From Dipteronia dyeriana (Eukaryota; Streptophyta; Magnoliopsida; Sapindales; Sapindaceae), in NCBI GenBank assembly GCA_032871835.1, contig CM065300.1, forward strand, positions 6,157,768 through 6,221,767: 64,000 bases of DNA. The letters run 5' to 3'. A program made the translations under genes and the position numbers. Position 1 is the first letter of the stretch. The number at the start of each line of letters is the position of its first letter. Shown piece after piece: positions 1-12,602 of this stretch. The notes beneath the pieces are model-generated. The model saw only the letters and a program-made list of their open reading frames with translations. It did not search any database and was not told where the DNA came from.

Positions 1-1349
1 TGATTAAAAATGGGTATGGTCGAAGTTAGATGGTGTTTGATGAACTCGTTATGGGTTCAAAGATAATTTTTTTTAATAAAATTACAATTATATTTATTTC
101 ATTATTGTTTATTCTTTTAATTAAAACAAGAGTCAGGGGTAAGAGGGTCATTTGACCCTCTGTTCTATCAGATTTTACTTTTTCAATGAAAAATTTAATA
201 GAATAACTTAACGAGGTAATTCTCAAAATCGGGGGAATAATTTATGTATTAAATCAAAATAGAGAAAAAGGATTTCACCCTCTCTTTTTTTAAAAAAAAA
301 ATAGCATTAGCAATGATGTTATAATAATAATCTTCCATGCGGTATGAAATAAACAAAGTCATTAGTCTTCAAAAATAAAGGAATTAGGGGTATTATTAAT
401 TTAGTCCTTAAATTTTAGAAAATGATTAACTTTTTAAGCATGTTTATATTTTAGGACCTTTAGTCCCTCACTTTTCATAAATATATCAATTTGGTTCATC
501 TATTAGTCAATAATTAATCAAACTTAACACTTATATGGGTAATTTTATCTTTAAATCAAAAACACGCCATGTGTCATAAAAATAGAAATAAAAACAAATT
601 CATATTTTATATATCACAAAATAAATAATATATATATGTAAAAATTGACCCATCTATCAACAAAAAAAAGGGGGGAAATTAAATATTTATTTATACAATA
701 AACAATTTAAGAAAACTAAAAAATCCCATAAAAATGGTGGAGATCCATCATCTTCATCAAATTCCATCCACAATAAAAATCCCCAAATTCCATATACTTG
801 TTTGATTTTCCAAATTTCATCTACAACATTAACATCTCTAAATCATCAATCAATTATCTTTATAAATCAGCAAAAAAGAAGATTTTTTTTAAAAAAAAAT
901 CAAATAAACCTAGATCATAAAATCAAAATCCCACTCACACAACAACTAATCCATTTATTTTTTATTTATTTTTAATCAAACAAAACCAACTTTCAAGTGT
1001 AAAAGTGTGTCGCATCAGGTCTCACAAAAACCCACTTACACATCAATGTATCCATTAAATTTTCCAAAGAATTATTACAGTTTCAATCAAATAAATCCAA
1101 CTTCCAAGTGTTGGAGTGTTGGAGTGTGTCCCCTTCAACATCGAGTCTTCACGAAGCAGCAACAACTTCGACGGCGACTCAAATGCGAATCAAATAAAAC
1201 TGAATTAAAAATGGAAGAAATCACATTTCACAACCTATCAGTATCACCTTTACTTGGTACTTGATTTTTTTTTGTTTTAGTTTTTATTTTATAATATTAT
1301 TTCGATCTTTAAATACGAAACCAAATTACACCCACAAAGCGACTCTCTC
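1..1349. other. AT-rich intergenic DNA, no supported gene
   Basis: AT-rich sequence with homopolymer runs. An open frame on the plus strand at about 1007-1264 opens with GTG (no ATG at that point), is asparagine/proline/tyrosine-rich and matches nothing I recognise. Within it two related short segments (about 981-1010 and 1101-1130, both reading roughly CAACTTYCAAGTGT) suggest a small local duplication. The Copia homology begins abruptly at about 1350. I see no other gene, RNA or regulatory site. Confidence 0.5.
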
Positions 1350-1361
1350 CGTTATACACGA

Positions 1362-1834
1362 CTGATGTTTGGGGGCCTTCCAAAAATACTTCATTGGGAG
1401 GTAATTATTTTGTGACTTTTAACGATGATTTCACTAGGGATGTTTGGGTATATACCATGAAGCATAAGGATAGAGTTCTAGATATGTTTCTTCAATGGAA
1501 AAAGATAATTGAAACCCAAACAGGCAGAAAGATCAGAAGACTTAGATCAGACAATGGCGGAGAATACAAATCAGATCATTTCATGAAATACTGTCAGAAT
1601 GAAGGGATAATCAGACATTTTACAGCTCCTTGTACGCTGCATCAAAACGGCGTAGCAGAACAGATGAACCGTACTTTGGTGAAGAAAGTTCAATGTATAC
1701 TTTCTCAATCTGGCCTTAGCAAGGCATTATGGGAAGATGCTTTGTATGCCTATCATATTGTCAACAAACTATTAGCTTCTGCACTTAATGGGAAAACTCC
1801 CAAGGAGGTATGGTCCAAACAACCTAATTTCTGA
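1362..1834 (+). pseudogene. Copia integrase core (broken)
   Basis: The reading frame enters at about 1362 with a TDVWGP-like segment and continues through the catalytic core. The DDE triad is visible: the first Asp in DDFTRDVW, the second in RSDNGGEY (about residues 54-61 of the open frame from 1394) and the Glu in NGVAEQMNRT. These are the conserved blocks of the Copia integrase that joins element cDNA to host DNA. The N-terminal zinc-binding HHCC part is missing because the element is truncated, and the frame ends at a stop at 1832-1834, after which the next domain is in another frame. Confidence 0.9.
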
Positions 1835-1940
1835 TTACAACCGATTACATATATTCGGATGTCTAGCATACTTTCATGTTACTGAATCCAAACTAGATCC
1901 TTGAGCCAAGAAAGCTATTTTTATGGGCTTTAGTGAATGA

Positions 1941-2980
1941 GTGAAGGGATTCAGGCTATGGAATTCCGAGTCAAAGAAGATCATCGTGAGTCGAGATGTT
2001 ACCTTTGACGAATCTGCGATGCTGAAGCAGACACCTCGAGACACAGAGAATGAGAATCCAAATTCTCTTCGTCAGGTAAAGTTTGAGACTCCTAAGAAGT
2101 CAGAAAATTCTTCTCCAATAGTCGTTCATCCTGATGATAATCCTAATTGCCAGGACGAGATATCAGTTGAGGTGGAGGATTCAACACCACTATATAAGAT
2201 CAGACAACAACCTGAATCCATTACCACCAGTAGACCGAAAAGAGATATTCGGAGGCATGCTCGTTACACAGACATGGTAGCATACACTCTTCCAGTGACT
2301 GATGATGAAGTCCCATACACATACAGAGAAGCTATAGACTATACGGACATTGTCAAGTGGAAGATGGCAATGGATGAGGAGATGAAATCACTTCACCAGA
2401 ATGAAACTTGGAGGTTGACACAACTTCCAAAAGGAAAAAGAGCTATAGGGTGCAAATGGGTCTATGCCAAGAAGAAAGGTGCTCCTGGCAAAGACAACAT
2501 CAGATACAAAGCCAGATTGGTAGCGAAATGATACACACATAAAGAATGAATATACTACAATGAAGTATTCTCACCTGTTGTCAAGCATTCATCTATTTGG
2601 ATCCTATTGGCTTTAATTACACAATTTGATTTCGAGTTAGTCAACTCGACGTGAAGACTGCATTTCTCCATAGTACTTTGAATGAAGAAATTTATATGTC
2701 TCAGCTAGAAGGATTCAAAGTTCCAGGATGTGAGAATTGGGCTTGCAAGCTAAACAAGTCTCTGTACGGTTTAAAGCAGTTACCGCGACAGTGGTACAAA
2801 CGGTTTGACAGCTTCATGATTTCTCAAAAGTACACACGTAGTTATTTTGATCAATGTGTATACTTTCGCAAACTCCAAGATGATACATTTGTCTATTTGC
2901 TCTTATATGTGGATGATATGTTGATAGCATCTAAGAGCAAGGTGGAGATCGATATGCTGAAGGCTCAATTGAGCTCATAA
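1941..2980 (+). pseudogene. Copia reverse transcriptase (broken)
   Basis: Two open stretches (1941-2531 and 2651-2980) cover the linker and RT domain of a Copia polyprotein. The first contains the conserved EAIDYTDIVKWKMAMDEEMKS and GCKWVYAKK blocks; the second carries KSLYGLKQLPRQWYKRF and the catalytic YVDDM motif near 2905-2920. A frameshift/stop region at 2529-2650 separates them. The YVDD residues are intact, but the polyprotein is not open, so no enzyme can be made from this copy. Confidence 0.92.
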
Positions 2981-3012
2981 TTCGACATGAAGGATCTTAA
3001 AAGATTCTTGGT

Positions 3013-3752
3013 ATGGAGATCAAAAGGGACAAAGCGAAAGGTACCATTTGTTTGACACAGACTCAATATTTGAAGATTGTGCTTCAGAGGTTTAGCATTG
3101 ATAGCAAGTCTAAATCTGTAAGTACATCGTTGGCTCCACATTTCAAGCTGAGTGCACTAATGTCACCGACTACTGATGATGCAAAGAGGGAATTGGATCA
3201 CGTTCCTTATGCAAATGCAGTTTGTGCCTTGATGTATACGATGGTGTGTACCAGACCCGACATTTCATACGCCGTAAGTATGGTGAGCCGTTACGTGCAC
3301 AACCCTGGTAAGAGCCACTGGCAAGCTGTGAAATGGATTCTACGGTATATCCAGGGTACTGTAGATGTTGGTTTGAAGTTTGAGAGAGATCAGACGATTG
3401 ACAAACATATCGTAGGATATGTTGATTCTAATTATGCTAGTGATTTGGATAAGCGTAGATCTACTACCGGTATGTGTTCACTATGATAGGAGGACCAGTA
3501 AGTTGGAGATCAACTTTACAGTCAATAGTGACTTTGTCTATTACTGAGACATAGTATATGGCTGTAACAGAAGCTTACAAAGAAGCCATTTGGTTTCGTG
3601 GTTTAATCAAGGATTTAGGCATTGTTCAGGAAAGTGTAGAGATTTTTTGTGACAGCCAGAGTGCTATTTGTTTGGCAAAGAACCAGGTCCATCATGTTCG
3701 CACCAAGCATATAGACGTCTGTTACCACTTTGTTCGGGGAAATAGTAGATGA
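3013..3752 (+). pseudogene. Copia RNase H and C-terminal region (broken)
   Basis: Two open stretches (3013-3486 and 3558-3752) give the RT thumb/connection and the RNase H of a Copia element. Recognisable blocks are MVCTRPDISYAVSMVSRY, GYVDSNYASDLDKRRSTTG and the CDSQSAICLAKNQ / RTKHIDVCYHFVR segment that ends Copia polyproteins. The frame is interrupted by TGA at about 3484 and TAG at about 3553. The remaining coding homology runs on to about 3860 in broken frame before the purine tract and LTR. Confidence 0.9.
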
Positions 3753-3932
3753 TAGGAACATTCTACTCCAGAAAATCGGAACTGCAGACATTTCTGCAGA
3801 TATGTTAACAAAGGTGGTAACGAGAATCAAGTTCCAAAATTGCTTGGACTTGATCAATATCTCTCGAGCTCGTATCGCCTAAGGACGTAATTGAGACAGC
3901 ATTAATTGGTGGATTCTCGCCAATGTGGAGAT

Positions 3933-4310
3933 TGTTGACAAATTGGCTCAACTTCCACCTTCCATCTACCACCTACATTGTTGACAATATGGAAACCAAT
4001 CCACCGGCCACATTCATGGCAACAATTAACCACCGTGTTGAAAATGGGGGAGGGTTGTCTTTGTCTTTCCCTTATAAATAAGACCCTCAGAAAAATAAGA
4101 AGCAAGGCAAAGCAGTAAGAAGCAATTCTATATTCCGTGCTTCCAGAAAGAGTTCTTGAGAGTTGAGAGAAAAACTCAGTTTTCTATTATTTCTGAAATA
4201 ATATTAGTTTGCTGCCTCCCGTGGAAGTAGGCAATTACCGAACCACGTAAATATCTGTGTTTATGTGTTGTGTGCACTTTTCTGTTTAATTTCTAGCCAT
4301 TTCCATAACA
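3933..4310 (+). repeat. 3' LTR of the Copia element
   Basis: Begins TGTTGACAAATTGG directly after a purine-rich tract and ends CATTTCCATAACA, with the TG...CA termini of LTRs; length 378 bp. A TATA-like signal (CCTTATAAATAAG, about 4070-4082) lies in the expected U3 position. No second LTR copy is present in the window, which agrees with 5' truncation. Confidence 0.82.
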
Positions 4311-4523
4311 TCTAAGCCATGTAAACATTAGTTGTTGCCTTCTGTTTTGTTGGATAAACTTTGGTGCCATTTTAATCAAATGATACAAAACTCTTGAAGT
4401 TCTTCTCTGTCACTCTCCTTTAGTCAAGCCTTGTTTTTCCGTTTCAACCTTGTGCATATAAAATGTATCTGTCTTTTCCTTTTAAATAGTAATATATATA
4501 TATAGAATGATGATAATATTAAA

Positions 4524-4600
4524 ACGAAATGAGGTCGGTCTAGTGGTATTCTCTTTCACACGTATACGGTTGAGGTTGTCTGTTCGAGTTGTTCTCCCCT
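4524..4600 (+). repeat. tRNA-derived SINE-like sequence
   Basis: The sequence contains an RNA polymerase III A-box-like segment (GGTCGGTCTAGTGGTA, 4532-4547) and a B-box-like segment (TGTTCGAGTTGTTC, 4580-4593) at tRNA-like spacing (about 33 nt between them), followed by AT-rich sequence. A second sequence of the same design lies at 49503-49590 on the other strand, sharing the head GAGGTYGGTCWAGTGGTAT. It is not a functional tRNA: no acceptor stem or anticodon arm can be drawn. A degenerate SINE head is the best explanation. Confidence 0.5.
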
Positions 4601-7260
4601 CTCATAAATTCCGATTAATTGCAATAATTATATAAAAAAATGAGAATAGGAGAGAATGGGTTGAGTCGTCTCTTTTTTAGTTAAAATAGTAAAAGAGTAT
4701 AAGTGATGGGTTCGCAGTAATTGGAAAAAAAAAAATTAAAATTATGTCCTAATTTTTTATTACTGTTTTTAATATCTCGCAAGTTTTTCTTATTTTAAAA
4801 TTTATTGAGTTTTATATGGTAGGAAGTCTATCGAACTTAATTCCCAAAAGTTATCCATCGAATTATAAACTCTGAAATCATAAATTAGAAAATTCCTTCT
4901 TTTAACAAACCCCAAGGCCCAAGCATAAATAATATGGGTGGCAATGGAACTGAAAGCTTCTTATTGACTACATGTGTAAATAAATATGTAGATAATATTT
5001 AACCAATTTATTAATTATTATTAGTATTGTAGAGTTTTTTCTTTTAATTAGAAAATTGTAGAAACATCAGAGTTTTGAAGGTTTTGTTTTTGAGTGTTGT
5101 ATTTCTTACTCCCACCTAGTACACTTTGTCAAACAACAAACAATTTTAACGTAATTATATTTCTAAATCTAATTATTTATTAAACTAAAGATTCATCATT
5201 TCTTCTCTCAAATTTTTTTATTTTTTTGGAGTTGCCTCTCAAAGTAATTTGTTTAGCTTCGTTTTTTTCCCTACATAATTTTTTCTTGCTTCTTAATTTG
5301 TTTCGGTAATTTATAGCTTTCGACTCTATAATTTCGATTGAGATTTAACAAACACAAAAAAATCTCCTTCCCCTCTTCATCGATTTATCTACAGGTGAGA
5401 AGTCAGACATAGAGTTTAAAACGAAAAGTCAAATTCAATAGTAAAATCTGATCTTCCTCCTATTTCAGTGTACTTCACAAAAACTACAGGATGCATATGG
5501 TAAGTGCATGTCTGAATAAATTGATAATTAGGGCAAGTGAATGACTCAGTTGACTCAAAATACCGAGGTTTAAGGATCACTGTAGTGTATATTTAATGAG
5601 TAATGTTTTTTTGTCAAATCTAGTGTCATGTGTTAATACCATAATCCATTCATTTAAATTATGTAAATCTAATACAATTTAAATGAACGAATTATAAAGA
5701 CGACAAGTCATTTGGCACCAGATTTGAATATTTAATTTAGATAAAATAACATTATTGATATTTTTAATTATCTGATTATATATAAGTACGATCTAAATTA
5801 TATTAAACTTGAATTTATTATAGTCTCGTTATATACATTTTATAACTATATGTGGGTATTGAAAAGTTTTATCCCCATTATTGTGGAAATAGATATGTCT
5901 CAATCGGTGAAGTAAATATCCAGACCGTACAACAAATTTCAATAGACCTATCACATGTTTGGTATCAATAGGTTCCGCAATAGACCTTTAACTTGTTCGG
6001 TATCATTGTTGACAGCAAAATAGACTCGGTGCTGGCATGGATAAATAGATTGATTAAATCCTACCCCTTTATTAAAATTTCATATTGAACGTTCAAATAT
6101 ACAAATTGAGAGTATTCTCAAAATTCAAAGTACTCCTGCTTGACAGCTCATATATCAATAACTGCAATACAAGGAAATGAGGAATAGATTAGGAATATAA
6201 ATTTTATTATTACACAGTTTTATTTAATTTCTTTACATTGGCTATATTTGAACTTGTACGTCAACTAAATTGAGAGATACGATTATTATCCCTATCATAT
6301 CAGTCTATCAGGCCATGCCCACAAAAGACTTATTACATTCGATCAATTTTTTTACGATGGAAAATAGATTAGGAACTTGGAAGGTGGATAGAAGAGATTT
6401 TTTTTTCTTCTTCAAATTTGATTATAAAATGAGGGGTTCAACTATTATACATAATCTATATAGTTATTGGGCTAGTTTATAGTATATAGATTTCAATCCA
6501 ATGATTTTTTGATAATTACAACAACAACAACAAAAAAAAGAATCGCATAACTACCCAAAAAAAAATTCCTAAGAGGAGCAACTCAATCATTTTTAATTTC
6601 ACCTAAGAGTCTAAGACCACGTATTTCCCACACTTCACGGCTTTAAAAAAAAACTATAAGACTATTTAAAAAAAAAAAAAAAATTGTGAACAAGTCACGA
6701 GTGATAATTCGTAAAGAGTCGTGCTTTACCCTTTACTTTTTTATTTTATTTTTATGTAACGATTGTGTGCATATTAAGACAATTGTGTTGTGTGGACTTT
6801 TTCCTCGCGGTGATGCAGCTTAAATAATTGTTTTACTATTTGTACATCATGGTTCTGGTGCAAATTGATTTTGATGTTTGTTATGCTTTCAAAAAGCAAG
6901 CTTTACACTTGAAGAGTTGATGCTTCAATTTTGTTTTTGATTTTTTATTATTATTATCTTCAATAGAAAGCAAGTAGAAAATATATTTAAAATGCTTTTA
7001 AGTTTACTGCTGCACAACTTTCTCACTTTTTCTCAAAATTCGGCTACCGGAATGCAATTTCTTCGTAATTTAAGCTTATTTACGTCTGCTTGAAATGGCC
7101 ACACAATTATTTTGATTTTTTCCAACAAATATAATGCAAGAAATTTATTCTTTATTAACTAGTGCCATGGACTATTTGTCACCGTGTTTTAATGACCAGC
7201 TATGTTCATCAAATCATCCAATGAATTTGTAATGATAAAATTGATAATACAAAAAAAAAA
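4601..7260. other. AT-rich intergenic DNA
   Basis: No convincing coding region, RNA gene or transposon terminus. Contains homopolymer tracts and a short (CAA)n stretch near 6521-6536. An open frame of about 70 codons at 6270-6482 is AT-rich and has no recognisable motif. Confidence 0.5.
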
Positions 7261-7356
7261 AATCAACTTTGCCAAAGCTATTTATTACATGTAGCATTCA
7301 ATTATTAGTGGTCATTTAAATATTTTACAAATGCAACAATGAAAACTGTTTAACTA

Positions 7357-9190
7357 TCAAGCGCTACTATCACCATTTTCAGGACTTTCGGTTTTTGCAA
7401 CTTCCACAAAGATCAGCCTTCCTCTAACTATCTGCGCAAAGTAACTAAACAAATTCACATAAGTGCAGCTGGAAATGTTTTTGAAATATAGATTTCGAAA
7501 GAAAAACAAACAATTAATTTAGTCACAGGAAAGCACTTCAATTTATGCATTATAACACCACATATTGCACAGCTGTTATTCTAACTAAAACACTGAGAGT
7601 ACAGAGAATATTGACAAACAAGTCAGCGTGTGAGAGAACGACAACATAAATCAAAGAGACCGATTGAGGAAAGAAGAAAGCATTCATAAATCATGACTAA
7701 CAATCGCAAATAAACGCTCTAACAATGTTCATCCCCACAACTTAAAGTGCGACTGAAGAGGGCATTAGTCATGCAGGTTGTTGCCAAGTATAATCCGGTA
7801 GCAAAGTCTTACTTGTATTATTATAGCCAACCTGATAGTTTCAAAGAGCAACAAAAGGGAAAGAAGATTTCTAAGAATAACTTGAAAAGAGTTAATCATG
7901 AGCTTAACAAGGCACCAACCTGTTCAATAATGCAACTAAACCACCACTAACATTATCTAGTAGAACTACCAAATCTACCACAAGGGAGAAAGAAAAAGAC
8001 AAAGACGCTGAACAAAATATAGAACTGAATGTCACAACTTTAAACAAGATGGCAGGTTAGTGGTACAAATGAGAAACAAAACTTACTTTCAAAATACATA
8101 TCCACTATTGTTTAAACTAGGGTGACAAAAGAAGACATAACCTCAGTATAATCCGGTAGCAAAGTCTTAATTAATCTTGTATTATTATAGCCAACCTGAT
8201 AGTTTCAAAGAGCAACAAAAGGGAAAGAAGATTTCTAAGAATAACTTGAAAAGAGTTAATCATGAGCTTAACAAGGCACCAACCTGTTCAATAATGCAAC
8301 TAAACCACCACTAACATTATCTAGTAGAACTACCAAATCTACCACAAGGGAGAAAGAAAAAGACAAAGACGCTGAACAAAATATAGAACTGAATGTCACA
8401 ACTTTAAACAAGATGGCAGGTTAGTGGTACAAATGAGAAACAAAACTTACTTTCAAAATACATATCCACTATTGTTTAAACTAGGGTGACAAAAGAAGAC
8501 ATAACCTCAGTAATGGTTATGGCTCTGAGTAGTATCCATAATCTGTACCTAATGCATAGTTCAACCACTTGCAACATATAGGTGGACTGCATTTATCATG
8601 ATTATATAATTATCTCCCTGAAATTGTAAACTCAACAAGTACTAGTTGTGATATTAACAAATATGAGTTATTCATATTTGTTAATTCAAACAAAAAAATG
8701 TGAGTTATTCATAAAATATTAATCAACCCGAAAAGTTAACAATTAAGCAAAGTTTTTAAAAAAATCATTAATAATAAAAAAAAAACTAAAAACAAGTTTG
8801 AGAAAGTACCCTGCCATTCATGGCTTCCAATGCTTTCTGTGCCTCGTCCTCCGACTGAAACGAGACAAAACCAAAGCCTTTAGGCCTTTGTGTTTTTGGG
8901 TCTTTAACTAACCTAGCTACGAACAATCAATTTTCACCAATGAATAACAACTTAAGAGTAGAAAATCAAGTGAACGTTTGATGGAAAATAGGTTAAATAG
9001 TGTTGAAATTACCTTGTGTAACAAGGCCAAATGGTGAAAACAACGTTTTCAATTCTTGATTCGTAGTGTACGATGACAGTCCTACAAAACAAAATCAGGA
9101 ATCAAAACCCTGTACAATACAGACATAAATTAATGGAGAGATAGTGTGGTTACTGCTGACAAAGAGTTGAGAGGCTAGTCTTTTCGCCAT
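7357..9190 (-). CDS. small single-RRM RNA-binding protein, 4 coding exons
   Basis: Four short exons, all with GT/AG borders and continuous reading phase, encode a 95-residue protein: 9190-9154 (ATG at 9188-9190), 9081-9013, 8916-8810 and 7431-7357 (TGA at 7357-7359). The product is essentially one RNA recognition motif: RNP2 is QLFVSRLS (residues 8-15), RNP1 is KGFGFVSF (residues 47-54), and beta-4 is GRLIFVEVAK near residue 75, followed by a short acidic/serine tail. The length and the MAKRL-QLFVSRLS start resemble small plant single-RRM proteins, some of which act in organelles; the location is not certain here. The phase-consistent joins (37, 69, 107 and 75 nt) and absence of stops indicate an intact gene. 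The last intron (7432-8809) contains a tandem duplication. Exact gene name cannot be given. Confidence 0.88.
7787..8510. repeat. intronic tandem duplication (2 x about 0.36 kb)
   Basis: The segment 7787-8144 is repeated at 8145-8510 with near identity; each copy starts AGTATAATCCGGTAGCAAAGTCTTA and ends GACATAACCTC. The second copy carries a small insertion (AATTAAT versus AC) near 8170. Both copies lie inside the last intron of the RRM gene. The very low divergence implies a recent event. Confidence 0.95.
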
Positions 9191-10541
9191 CTTATTGCAG
9201 CCAAACACGGTCAAGCAGGCTTGTTAATAGCTAACAGGAAACACAAGAATGAAAATACAAAATCAGGCATTGGCAAGAGACATCAATTAACAATCCCAAG
9301 CTACAAACTTTATACAGTAAAACCCCCTAAATGAGAACCTACAACAAGGGTATTATAATCTTTTTTTTGCAATTTTTGGATTACCAATTAGTTAATGGAA
9401 TTTAATTCACATAATAAAACAAATACAACCAGAGAGATATCTCAGGGGTTTCAAATTAACATATTAAAGTGCTGCAATTGGAGATGTCCATAATCACCTT
9501 ACCCGACCCAATCTTCAACTTCATTATTCCCACTACCCATAGAAACATCTACTTGACTTCCTTCAAAACTAGCCATGTTTAGCTACCTAACACACTCAAA
9601 ACTAGTAAACCGACCACACCGTAGAAACCATCAAAAATACACGAAATTTCTTAACATGTACTAACTAATAGAATCTATTGCTTCTAACAATGTAGTGCTG
9701 TAGTAGTATTTATTATCAATTCAGATTACTAAAACGTGAGTAACCAGACAACAAAACACATTAATGGTAACTCAACAATCCAAAAGAAATGCAAGCAACT
9801 TATTAGGTTGAACAACACCAAGAAACAATGCTATCATGCTTAGCAACTTGTCACAACTTCCATTTCATGCTAAGCCTCGTATATTTAAGATTACAAAACA
9901 CCAGCAATCATGCTTAGCAATTTATTATATTAAAAAGTAAAATATTGCCAACAAGTACACATACAATGCTATTTTTTGAATAATGAGCAAGTGATGCTAT
10001 TATCAGTAAGCAAGCAAATAACTCACCAGGAAACGTACTATTCTGGTCTAAGTCCTGACCTCTAGTATAGATGAACTTGTAAATGGCCCCAGAAACTGCC
10101 ACAAACACCACCAACATATACTATTAAATTAGCTTTCTAAAAGACTGAATGTCACCACAGGACATAAGCACTTCCAGTCTCAACTGAGACATTTCATCAA
10201 ACGGTTAGTGGGTGGCCCTGGAAAACTCTTTGTTTTACACGTTATTTCAAAAGATTATGAAATAAAAGAAACCCAGAAGAGTAGATGGATCAAAGAAATA
10301 AATGAAAAGAAAAGGAAAATAGATTCCGTAGAGGAGCAAAATTATTATCTTGTAAAAAAGAAAACAAATCGGCACCCAACAAATATATATATATTAATAT
10401 AAATGTAGAAGTTACACTGACAATAGGTAAAAAAGGCATTTGATTTCCCAATGTAATCTTAAAAACCCATCAAGGAATCAACACTAACATCACAAACAAA
10501 GATGAAACCAAAACAACCCACAAAAAGCGAGAGAGTTGTAC

Positions 10542-10710
10542 CTGTTGAAGCTGCTGTTTGTGCGCAGAGAGACGACTGACCGAGAAGCTTCGCCTGTGAT
10601 GTGTCGATGGTGGCAATCGGCAGCAACTGGCGAAGGAAGGAGTGATCTATCGACGGCAGCGAGAAGGTGGGTGAAAAACGAAACGAAACGAAAGAGCAGA
10701 AATGATTTTT
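10542..10710 (-). other. probable 5' untranslated exon of the RRM gene
   Basis: A locally GC-richer block on the minus strand ends in a good donor, CAACAG|GTACAAC, at 10542/10541. It has no useful ATG frame leading to the RRM protein and lies about 1.35 kb upstream of the RRM start codon, as expected for a leader exon. A second candidate leader exon lies at about 10028-10096 (acceptor TTTGTGGCAG, donor TTTCCTG|GTGAGT), and a short leader segment with acceptor near 9230 directly precedes the ATG. Which leader is used cannot be decided from sequence. Confidence 0.5.
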
Positions 10711-10719
10711 GGTGGGGTT

Positions 10720-11230
10720 AATACGATAATTAATTTTAAAAAAAAAACAATTACGATAATTAATCAATTATTTAGTTGTATGCCATAATAGCCTAATATT
10801 ATTCACGTGGGAAACGTAAGTTATTATGAACAAAATGTTGAGATTAACAAACTATTAATTTATGAATAATTATCTAACGGAACAGCGTATTTAAATGTAT
10901 TTTTTAAAATATATTTGATTTAAATGTAGTTTTTTTAAGGCCGTGTAGTATTAGTTTATTACAATCTATAATTTATATTATATAGTAAAATAGTTTTATA
11001 TTGTTTTAAAATAATTTGTAGGGTTAATATTAAAAACTTCCCTTTACTTTTGAACTATTATTGAAAATATAGTTACAAATATTTTTATTTTAGAAACTTC
11101 TCCTTTAATCTAACATTGTTAGCATTCCGTTTATATTAATTGAGTTTGACTGTTAAAAAATCTAAAATAACAAAATTACAAATGAACCAAAGCATTGCAA
11201 ATGAGTATTTGCTTGAATTTATAACTAAAG

Positions 11231-11273
<43 letters not shown>

Positions 11274-12602
11274 AATAAATACATATTCTTGTTTACTTTC
11301 AATGTTTTTGATTCATTTGTAATTTTATTATTTTGTTATTTTTATATATAAAACTGTCCGTAAAATAATTTCTCATTTACAAGTTATCATTCTCGTATTT
11401 TGTATTATTTTATTAATTTATTTGGTACAAGTATAAAGATATAATGGTTAATTCATACAATTGAAGCTTAGATAGGGATATTTTAGACCTTTTAGTGGTC
11501 AAACTCGGTCAACACAATGGAATTAGACCATTATGGTTGGTCCACAAACATGGGGAATTTAGATTCTATGCAAATCTTATATTTTCTCTGACTTCACCTA
11601 ATCTCATGGCACATAAATATTGTAATGAATGAGTGGTTAAGATGTGAATGATTTTCACAACTACTTTATCAACAATCAATCACATGTTTTAAAAAAATCA
11701 GAAAAAAGACTTGATCAATGGAGGTTTCAAATCCAAACATGGGATCCCACTTTCATTTAGTCCAACACACAAATAGTGCCTAAAGGTGGCGGGCAGGGAC
11801 CAGGTTTGGCATTGTTGTGTTATGGAGGGAATTGTTTTTTGATCTACTGGGGGAATGCTTTTGGATTTACTACGGAAAAAATCAGTTGAGTATTTGGTAA
11901 AATGATTTGTAAATATGTTGTAAAAACCAAAAACAATTTCAATGTGTTTGACAAACTAGAAGTAAAACGTGACGTGACTGTATAAAATTATTAAAAGGAC
12001 ACAGTTATAATGAAACTTGTCCACTATAATTCTCTAATGAACTTTAACATAATTTTTTAGTGTGATTTTAATAATTGAAAATGAAGGTTAATATTTGGAA
12101 CTAAAATAATAATTATTATTATTTCTCATTTTCTGTAAAATAAAATAAGAATATAATAAAATTATTATATTTTATTGTTTTATATAATATTAAAAGAATC
12201 ATTAGATGCATATACATATATATGATATAACCACTAACCAGTACTCTTGACTAAAATTTAATAATATATATCATGTAGTGTGCAAATAAATCCACTCGGT
12301 AAATTTCATGAAAGATAAAGGATAAAATATGAAGTTTGGTAAAAATTCATTAAATTTTGCAGTGTAACGCGTTTTTTAAATTGTTTTCCTACAAAGCTGA
12401 TTTCTAAAAGCTACAAATTGTAACTCTCAAAACTCAGTTGGGAGAAACTAAAAATTCCCAAAAACACTTCCATGAAATTTTACCAAACACCCTATCACTT
12501 GTCCAAAATCATTTTTAGTTCCAAAAGTAGCTTGGAAAGCAATGCCAGAATGGGGCAGATACTGGTGTGTGTGTGTGTGTGTGTGTGTGTTACAAGGCAT
12601 GG
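10720..12602. other. AT-rich intergenic DNA with microsatellites
   Basis: No gene found. Holds an (AT)n tract at 11235-11262, a (GT)n tract at 12565-12590 and possibly a degenerate MITE between about 11889 and 12491: the left side reads GTATTTGGTAAAATGATTTG and the right side, on the other strand, GGGTGTTTGGTAAAATTTCATGG. The target duplication of that MITE is not clear, so it is only a suggestion. Confidence 0.4.

Larger units (their letters stand above)
1350..4310 (+). mobile_element. 5'-truncated Ty1/Copia LTR retrotransposon
   Basis: Reading left to right the segment holds a Copia integrase core, reverse transcriptase, RNase H and one LTR, the order integrase-before-RT that defines Copia elements. 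Gag, protease, primer-binding site and the 5' LTR are absent, so the copy is truncated at about 1350. The coding frames are broken by stops and frameshifts at about 1832, 1935, 2530, 2980, 3485 and 3555. The 3' LTR at 3933-4310 follows a short purine tract (GTGGAGAT, 3925-3932). It cannot transpose by itself. Confidence 0.93.

Noticed and set aside
9914..10117. Hydrophobic minus-strand open frame
   Set aside because: Part of it coincides with an exon-like block (acceptor and donor at about 10096 and 10028), better explained as an alternative leader exon; the rest is intron.
10208..10402. Lysine-rich open frame on the plus strand
   Set aside because: It lies within the leader intron of the minus-strand RRM gene, is AT-rich and has no motif or splice context.
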